Below are positions 59,328-64,000 of a stretch of 64,000 nucleotides of DNA, piece after piece. The first letter of the stretch is position 1. Each line of letters starts with the position of its first letter. The position numbers and the translations under genes are program-made. The notes beneath the pieces are model-generated. The model ran no database searches. It saw only the letters and a program-made list of their open reading frames with translations, and was not told the DNA's origin. Origin of the DNA: Buchnera aphidicola (Periphyllus koelreuteriae) (GTDB lineage: Bacteria > Pseudomonadota > Gammaproteobacteria > Enterobacterales > Enterobacteriaceae); NCBI RefSeq assembly GCF_039360445.1, contig NZ_CP134981.1, forward strand, positions 255,280 to 319,279, given 5' to 3'.

Positions 59328-59513
59328 ATGTTAATTTTAACAAGAAGAGTAGGAGAAACATTAGTTATAGGAGATGAAATAACCGTAACAGTATTAGGAG
59401 TTAAAGGAAATCAAGTAAGAATAGGTGTAAATGCACCAAAAGAAATTTCTGTACATAGAGAAGAAATATATCAAAAAATTCAAGCTGAAAAAAATAAAAA
59501 AATAAAAAAATAA
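59328..59513 (+). CDS. csrA: Carbon storage regulator CsrA
   Basis: Homodimeric RNA-binding regulator that blocks or stabilises mRNAs at GGA motifs. It is 61 residues, equal to E. coli. [36 protein letters not shown] and [18 protein letters not shown] are almost unchanged, including both RNA-contact regions. The alaS-csrA-serV-argV order is that of E. coli. AAGGAAAA precedes the ATG. With so few regulators left here, CsrA is one of the few global ones. Confidence 0.97.
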   Translation: MLILTRRVGETLVIGDEITVTVLGVKGNQVRIGVNAPKEISVHREEIYQKIQAEKNKKIKK

Positions 59514-59566
59514 AAATAAAAAATTTTAATATTATTATATAAAATAATAAAATTAAAAATATAAAA

Positions 59567-59594
59567 TTGACTTTTAAAAACAAAAAAGTATACT
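59567..59594 (+). promoter_or_regulatory. Sigma-70 promoter for tRNA-Ser/tRNA-Arg
   Basis: -35 TTGACT (59567-59572), 16-nt spacer, -10 TATACT (59589-59594), 37 nt before the tRNA-Ser 5' end. One of the clearest promoters in the window. Confidence 0.75.
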
Positions 59595-59631
59595 ATAAAA
59601 TTATAAAAAATGGTTTTTTTAAATAATCAAA

Positions 59632-59719
59632 AGTGAGATGGCCGAGTGGTTTAAGGCGCTCCTCTGCTAAGGGAGTATGTATTAAAAATGCATCGAGGGT
59701 TCGAATCCCTCTCTCATTA
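59632..59719 (+). tRNA. serV: tRNA-Ser (anticodon GCU)
   Basis: An 88-nt class II tRNA. The acceptor AGTGAGA pairs with TCTCATT (A1-U72 and a G2-U71 wobble), the anticodon loop is CTGCTAA, a long variable arm is present, and the T arm GAGGG-TTCGAAT-CCCTC is perfect. The discriminator base is A, not the G of E. coli serV. It heads a two-tRNA unit with tRNA-Arg. Confidence 0.95.
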
Positions 59720-59778
59720 TTTATTAATTTAAATAAAAAATTAATAAATTTAATAAAATATTTTTAAAATAAAACAAC

Positions 59779-59852
59779 ACATCCGTAGCTCAGTTGGATA
59801 GAGCACTCGGCTACGAACCGAGAGGTCGTGGGTTCAAATCCTTCCGGATGTA
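59779..59852 (+). tRNA. argV: tRNA-Arg (anticodon ACG)
   Basis: A 74-nt cloverleaf. ACATCCG pairs with CGGATGT, the anticodon stem CTCGG/CCGAG holds CTACGAA, discriminator A. The T stem GTGGG/CCTTC has a T-T mismatch at the second pair and a G-T at the third. A34 needs TadA to become inosine. Confidence 0.95.
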
Positions 59853-59921
59853 AATTATATTTTGTTCTTAAAAAAATACAAAAAATTTAAAATTTATTAT
59901 CAACTTTTATTTTTTTTTATT

Positions 59922-60674
59922 ATGAAAAAATTTAAAAAAAAAATTCCAAGAATTTATTTAAAAAAAAAAATAGAAATTAATCAAAAAATATCTATTAAAA
60001 ATGAAAAAAAACATTATATTAAATCAGTTATGAGAATGAAAAAAAATGATATAATTAATATATTTAATAATACAAATTATGTTTTTAAATCAATAATTAT
60101 AAAAATAAAAAAAAAAATAATTATTAAAATAATTAAAAAAAAAATAATTAATAATGAATCAAATTTAAAAATTAATTTAGGGCAATCAATTTCAAGAAAT
60201 TCTAATATGTCATGGATTATTCAAAAATCTTCTGAACTTGGAGTGCATTCAATAACTCCAATAATATGCAAAAAATCATTTTTAAAATATAATTTAAAAA
60301 AAAAAATTAAAAAATGGAAAAAAATATCAATTTCAGCTAGTGAACAATGTGAAAGAAATTTAATAACTAAAATAAAAAAACCAATAAAATTAAAAAAATG
60401 GATTCAATCTTTAAAATCTGATAAAAATATTTTTTTTACACCAAAAAAAATAAAATATAATTCAAAATTTTTTTTAAAAAAATTTAATAAAATTAATATT
60501 TTAATAGGATCAGAAAAAGGATTATCAAAAAAAGAAATTAAATTATGTTTAAATAACAATTTTTTTCATATGAATTTAGGAAAAAGAATTTTAAGAACGG
60601 AAACAGCTTGTATCACAGCAATTTCTATTATTCAATATAAATATGGAGATTTAAATATTTTTAATAAAATTTAA
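59922..60674 (+). CDS. rsmE: 16S rRNA m3U1498 methyltransferase RsmE
   Basis: SPOUT-class methyltransferase acting on U1498 of 16S rRNA. From the ATG at 59922 (MKKFKKKIPRIYLKK) it is 250 residues (E. coli 243); an in-frame ATG at 59862 adds 20 unconserved residues. IPRIY, MRMKKNDIINIFN, QKSSELGVHSITPI, SASEQCERN, LIGSEKGLSKKEI and GKRILRTETACITA mark the knot and SAM site. It converges with rpiA at a 30-bp gap. Confidence 0.92.
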   Translation: MKKFKKKIPRIYLKKKIEINQKISIKNEKKHYIKSVMRMKKNDIINIFNNTNYVFKSIIIKIKKKIIIKIIKKKIINNESNLKINLGQSISRNSNMSWIIQKSSELGVHSITPIICKKSFLKYNLKKKIKKWKKISISASEQCERNLITKIKKPIKLKKWIQSLKSDKNIFFTPKKIKYNSKFFLKKFNKINILIGSEKGLSKKEIKLCLNNNFFHMNLGKRILRTETACITAISIIQYKYGDLNIFNKI

Positions 60675-60704
60675 TTTAATATTTTAAATTAATATCTGCA
60701 ATTA

Positions 60705-61367
60705 TTATTTTCTAAATATTGTTTTTATTTTATTTTTTTTACTTATTAATAAAATATCTGGTTTTCTTTTAGAAAATATTCCTACTGAAACTACTCCAGG
60801 TATATTATTTATTTTTTTTTCTAAAAATTTTGGATTTGATATAAATAAATTTTTAACATCTAAAATATAATTATTATTATCTGTTAAAACATTTTTTCTT
60901 TTTTCTACGATTCCTCCTAACTTTAATAATTCATATTTTACATATTTATATGCCATTGGTATTACTTCAATTGGCAATGGAAATTTTCCTAAAACATTAA
61001 CAATTTTAGTTTCATCTACAATACAAATAAATTGTTTTGCAGAAGATGCTATAATTTTTTCTCGTGTTAATGCAGCTCCTCCTCCTTTAATCATTTCCAT
61101 ATTTTTATTTATTTCATCTGCACTATCAATATATATAGGTAAAAAGTTAATATTATTTAAATAAAATATTTTTATTCCATATTTGTTTAAAATATTTGTT
61201 GTTTTTGTCGAAGAAGAAACAGCTCCTTTTATTTTATTTTTAAATTTTTTTAAATATTTTAAAAAATAAGATATAGTAGATCCAGTACCAATTCCAATAA
61301 TTTCTTTTAAAGGAATAAATTTTAAAACTTCAAAAGCAACTTTTTTTTTTAATTTTTTTAAATTCAT
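60705..61367 (-). CDS. rpiA: Ribose-5-phosphate isomerase A
   Basis: Interconverts ribose 5-phosphate and ribulose 5-phosphate, supplying nucleotide and histidine precursors. It is 220 residues (E. coli 219). GIGTGSTISYFLKYL, SSSTKTTNIL, DSADEINKNMEMIKGGGAAL (catalytic Asp and Lys/Glu segment), TREKIIASSAKQFICIVDE and IPGVVSVGIF are conserved. Together with zwf it belongs to the pentose phosphate pathway. Monocistronic. Confidence 0.96.
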   Translation of the reverse strand: MNLKKLKKKVAFEVLKFIPLKEIIGIGTGSTISYFLKYLKKFKNKIKGAVSSSTKTTNILNKYGIKIFYLNNINFLPIYIDSADEINKNMEMIKGGGAALTREKIIASSAKQFICIVDETKIVNVLGKFPLPIEVIPMAYKYVKYELLKLGGIVEKRKNVLTDNNNYILDVKNLFISNPKFLEKKINNIPGVVSVGIFSKRKPDILLISKKNKIKTIFRK

Positions 61368-61530
61368 AAAATTAATACCGTTATATTAAATAAAATTTAA
61401 AGTAATTTTTTTTATTTATTTTTTAAAATTTTTAAATAAAATATTAAAAAATAAAAAAATAAAAATTTATATTTTTATAAAAAGATTTTAAAAAGTAGTA
61501 TTAATTTCAACATTAATAATATAATAAAAA

Positions 61531-61602
61531 CTGGGGTACCTGGATTCGAACCAGGGTTGTCGGTATCAAAAACCGATGCCTTAACCTCTTGGCTATACCC
61601 CA
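61531..61602 (-). tRNA. glnU: tRNA-Gln (anticodon UUG)
   Basis: A 72-nt cloverleaf. TGGGGTA pairs with TACCCCA-type 3' strand, discriminator G, anticodon loop TTTTGAT within CGGTT/ACCG. Last of the Met-Leu-Gln tRNA run that in E. coli is metT-leuW-glnU. Its cognate synthetase gene glnS lies nearby. Confidence 0.95.
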
Positions 61603-61626
61603 AAAAAAAAAGAAATTTATAAATTT

Positions 61627-61710
61627 TACGGAAGGCGAGATTTGAACTCGCACACCACAAAAGGCGCCAGAACCTAAATCTGGTGCGTCTACCAATTTCG
61701 CCACTTCCGC
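61627..61710 (-). tRNA. leuW: tRNA-Leu (anticodon UAG)
   Basis: An 84-nt class II tRNA. GCGGAAG pairs with CTTCCGT with a G1-U72 wobble, the anticodon loop is TTTAGGT in CCAGA/TCTGG, discriminator A. It is nearly identical to E. coli leuW over the D and anticodon arms. Confidence 0.95.
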
Positions 61711-61769
61711 ATATAAATAAATTTTTTTATATTAAAAAATTATATTTATATTTTATATAAAAATATAAA

Positions 61770-61843
61770 TAGCTATAATGGGAATCGAACCCATGACCTC
61801 AGCGTTATGAGTGCTGCGCTCTAACCAACTGAGCTACATAGCT
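61770..61843 (-). tRNA. metT: tRNA-Met (anticodon CAU), elongator
   Basis: A 74-nt cloverleaf. AGCTATG pairs with TATAGCT (G-T at the last pair), anticodon loop CTCATAA, discriminator A. It resembles E. coli metT and leads the metT-leuW-glnU order, so elongator Met is preferred over lysidine-modified tRNA-Ile2. The anticodon stem CAGCA/CGCTG has an A-C mismatch next to the loop. Confidence 0.9.
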
Positions 61844-62076
61844 AAAAATTTAAAATAATTTATAATAATTAAAGAAATAAAAAAATAAAATTATTAATAT
61901 ACATAAAATTTATTTCTTATTTAAATAATATATTAACATAAATTATTTTAATTTAATATTTATAAATTTTTATTTTATATAAAATTTTAAAAATTATATC
62001 ACATTAAAAATAAAAATTATATATAAAGAATATATAATAAAATTTTATAATATATATTGTATAAAAAGGAAAAAAA

Positions 62077-63729
62077 ATGTTTAATTATAAAAAAAATAAA
62101 AATTTTATATTTAAAATAATTAATAAAGATTTAAAAAAAAAAAAAATTAAACAAGTACATACTAGATTTCCTCCAGAACCAAATGGATTTCTTCATATTG
62201 GTCATGCTAAATCTATATGTTTAAATTTTGAAATTGCCAAAATATATAATGGAAAATGTAATTTAAGATTTGATGATACTAATCCATCAACTGAAAAAAA
62301 AAATTATGTTAAATCTATAAAAAAAAATATTAAATGGATGGGATATAAATGGAATAAAAAAATTTTTTATTCTTCTCAATATTTTAAAAAAATATATAAG
62401 TATGCAATAAAATTAATTAAAAAAAAATTAGCTTATGTAGACAAATTATCTAAAAAAGAAATAAAAAAATATAGAGGAACATTAAAAAAAAAAGGAATAA
62501 ATAGTCCATATAGAAGTCAATCAATAAAAAAAAATTTATATTTATTTAAACAAATGAAAAAAGGAAAATTTAAGGATGGAGAAGCATGTTTACGAGCAAA
62601 AATAAATATGAAATCATTAAATATAACTATGAGAGATCCAGTTTTATATAGAGTAAAAAATATTCCTCATTATCGTACAAAAAATAAATGGTTTATATAT
62701 CCAACATATGACTTTGGTCATTGTATTTCAGATACTATAGAGGGTATTACTCATTCATTATGTTCACTTGAATTTTTAAATAATAATGAATTATATCAAT
62801 GGATTTTAAAAAAAATAAATATTAAAAAAAAACCAAAACAATATGAATTCTCTAGATTAAATTTAGAATATACAGTTCTTTCTAAAAGAAAATTAAAAAT
62901 ATTAGTAAAAAAAAAAATTGTTGATGGATGGAAAGATCCTAGAATGCCTACAATTTCTGGTTTAAAAAATAGAGGATACACTCCTAAATCTATTAAAAAT
63001 TTTTGTAAAAAAATTGGAATTTCTAAAAAAAATAATTTAATTGAATTATCACTCTTAGAACATTGTATAAGAAATGATTTAAATTCAAAAACACCAAGAT
63101 TTATGGCTGTACTAAATCCAATAAAAATAATAATAACTAATATATCTGATAATTATAAAAAAAAAATAATTGTACCAAATCATCCATTATATCCAAATAT
63201 TGGAACACATAAAATTTATTTTAATAAAATAATATATATTGATAAATCAGATTTTAAAGAAAATTTTAGTTCTAAATATAGAAGATTATCTTTAAACAAA
63301 GAAGTAAGATTACGATATTCATATATAATTAAAGCAATAAAAATAAAAAAAGATAATAAAGGAAACATAAAAACAATATTTTGTACATACGATAAAGATA
63401 CATTAGGAAAAAAACCAAAAAATAGAAAAGTTAAAGGAGTAATACATTGGGTTTCAAAAAAATATTCTATTCCAGCTAAATTTCAATTATTTAAACCTAT
63501 ATTTACTATTAAAAATCCAGAAAATAAAAAAAAATATTTAAAATATATTAATAAAAAATCAATTAAAATTACAAATGGATTTATAGAAAAATGCTTTTTA
63601 AAAAAAAATAAATTTAATTCTATTCAGTTTGAACGAGAAGGATATTTTATAATTAATAAAAAAAATACAATAAAAAATAAAAAAATTACATTTAATAAAA
63701 TAGTATCTTTAAAAGGAAAAAATTATTAA
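62077..63729 (+). CDS. glnS: Glutaminyl-tRNA synthetase
   Basis: Class Ib synthetase charging tRNA-Gln directly, so the amidotransferase route is not needed for glutamine. It is 550 residues (E. coli 554). HTRFPPEPNGFLHIGHAKS holds the HIGH motif (40-43), NLRFDDTNPSTEK and YDFGHCISDTIEGITHSLC follow, the KMSKS-type loop is VLSKRKL near residue 270, and two C-terminal anticodon-binding barrels follow. AAAAGGAAAA precedes the ATG. Confidence 0.96.
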   Translation: MFNYKKNKNFIFKIINKDLKKKKIKQVHTRFPPEPNGFLHIGHAKSICLNFEIAKIYNGKCNLRFDDTNPSTEKKNYVKSIKKNIKWMGYKWNKKIFYSSQYFKKIYKYAIKLIKKKLAYVDKLSKKEIKKYRGTLKKKGINSPYRSQSIKKNLYLFKQMKKGKFKDGEACLRAKINMKSLNITMRDPVLYRVKNIPHYRTKNKWFIYPTYDFGHCISDTIEGITHSLCSLEFLNNNELYQWILKKINIKKKPKQYEFSRLNLEYTVLSKRKLKILVKKKIVDGWKDPRMPTISGLKNRGYTPKSIKNFCKKIGISKKNNLIELSLLEHCIRNDLNSKTPRFMAVLNPIKIIITNISDNYKKKIIVPNHPLYPNIGTHKIYFNKIIYIDKSDFKENFSSKYRRLSLNKEVRLRYSYIIKAIKIKKDNKGNIKTIFCTYDKDTLGKKPKNRKVKGVIHWVSKKYSIPAKFQLFKPIFTIKNPENKKKYLKYINKKSIKITNGFIEKCFLKKNKFNSIQFEREGYFIINKKNTIKNKKITFNKIVSLKGKNY

Positions 63730-64000
63730 TAAATAAAATATTTTTTTTATAAAAAATTTATAAAAAAATTAAATTATTTGAAAAAATTTAAAAAATTTTT
63801 TAAAAAAAAAATGTTACAATTAAATTCTTGTAAAGAATTTAATTAAATTATTAAATATTTAATTTTAAAAATTTTATTTTGTTTTTTTTTTTTTTTTTTA
63901 TAAAAAAAATTAATATTTTTTAATATTAAATAATATATTTAAATTAATATATGTAAATAATGTAAAAATTAATAATTAAATTTAAAATTTTTAAAAATTA
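63730..64000. other. Spacer downstream of glnS
   Basis: The last 271 bp of the window hold no recognisable gene. A T18 run lies at 63882-63899. Whatever gene comes next lies outside the window. Confidence 0.6.
63882..63899 (+). repeat. T18 homopolymer
   Basis: An uninterrupted run of 18 T in the spacer after glnS, followed by ATAAAAAAAA. Like the other three runs of 18-21 bases it is outside coding sequence. Confidence 0.9.

Noticed and set aside
61475-61704. Short minus-strand open frames over the tRNA-Gln/tRNA-Leu genes
   Set aside because: They run straight through two confident tRNA genes; typical spurious frames in tRNA sequence.

Overview
This window is a piece of the chromosome of an obligate insect endosymbiont, almost certainly a Buchnera aphidicola strain (aphid symbiont, Enterobacterales). 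The sequence is extremely A+T rich by eye, proteins are loaded with Lys, Asn and Ile, and there are no insertion sequences, prophage, CRISPR arrays or other mobile DNA. Gene after gene is the reduced orthologue of an E. coli gene and sits in E. coli-like local order. About 60 protein genes and nine tRNA genes are present; no rRNA is seen. The aphid lineage cannot be named from this window alone.

Layout. 1-10.4 kb: pykA and zwf (divergent), htpX, cspC, yoaE, tsaB, minE-minD-minC, rsmC. 10.4-13.1 kb: tRNA-Leu and tRNA-Cys, tRNA-Ser, an OmpA-like barrel, and a lone flagellar gene flgD. 13.5-22.3 kb: a severely shortened rne, then rluC-rpmF-fabD-fabG-acpP-tmk-holB-ycfH-ptsG-hinT. 22.5-29.2 kb on the minus strand: porin, asnS, trhO, valS. 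29.2-30.1 kb: the longest gene-free stretch, 864 bp. 30.1-31.6 kb: argI and ridA. 31.7-45.6 kb, almost all minus: deaD, pnp, rpsO, truB, rbfA, infB, nusA, tRNA-Leu, secG, ftsH, rlmE, greA. 45.8-47.8 kb: ibaG, rplU, rpmA, obgE. 47.9-48.7 kb: rpsI and rplM (minus). 49-53 kb: pheA, then ffh-rpsP-rimM-trmD-rplS. 53.3-59.5 kb: tldD, aroQ, rluD, alaS, csrA. 59.6-63.7 kb: tRNA-Ser and tRNA-Arg, rsmE, rpiA, tRNA-Gln, tRNA-Leu and tRNA-Met, glnS.

Function. Most genes serve translation, RNA processing and modification, and ribosome assembly. The rest cover sugar entry and catabolism (ptsG, pykA, zwf, rpiA), fatty acid synthesis (fabD, fabG, acpP), division-site selection (minCDE), protein export and quality control (ffh, secG, ftsH, htpX), and steps toward amino acids that an aphid host needs (aroQ and pheA for phenylalanine, argI for arginine).

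Most notable: three genes (rlmE, pheA, trmD) are interrupted by a frameshift inside a long poly(A) run. In all three the run is one A short (or two too long) for the full-length product, while both halves stay conserved. In addition PheA has lost its feedback (ACT) domain, RNase E is cut down to its catalytic core, OmpA carries an approximately 85-residue loop insertion, flgD is stranded without its operon, and gene ends are marked by unusually long (13-25 bp) perfect A/T-only hairpins. I see no wholly new multi-gene system.
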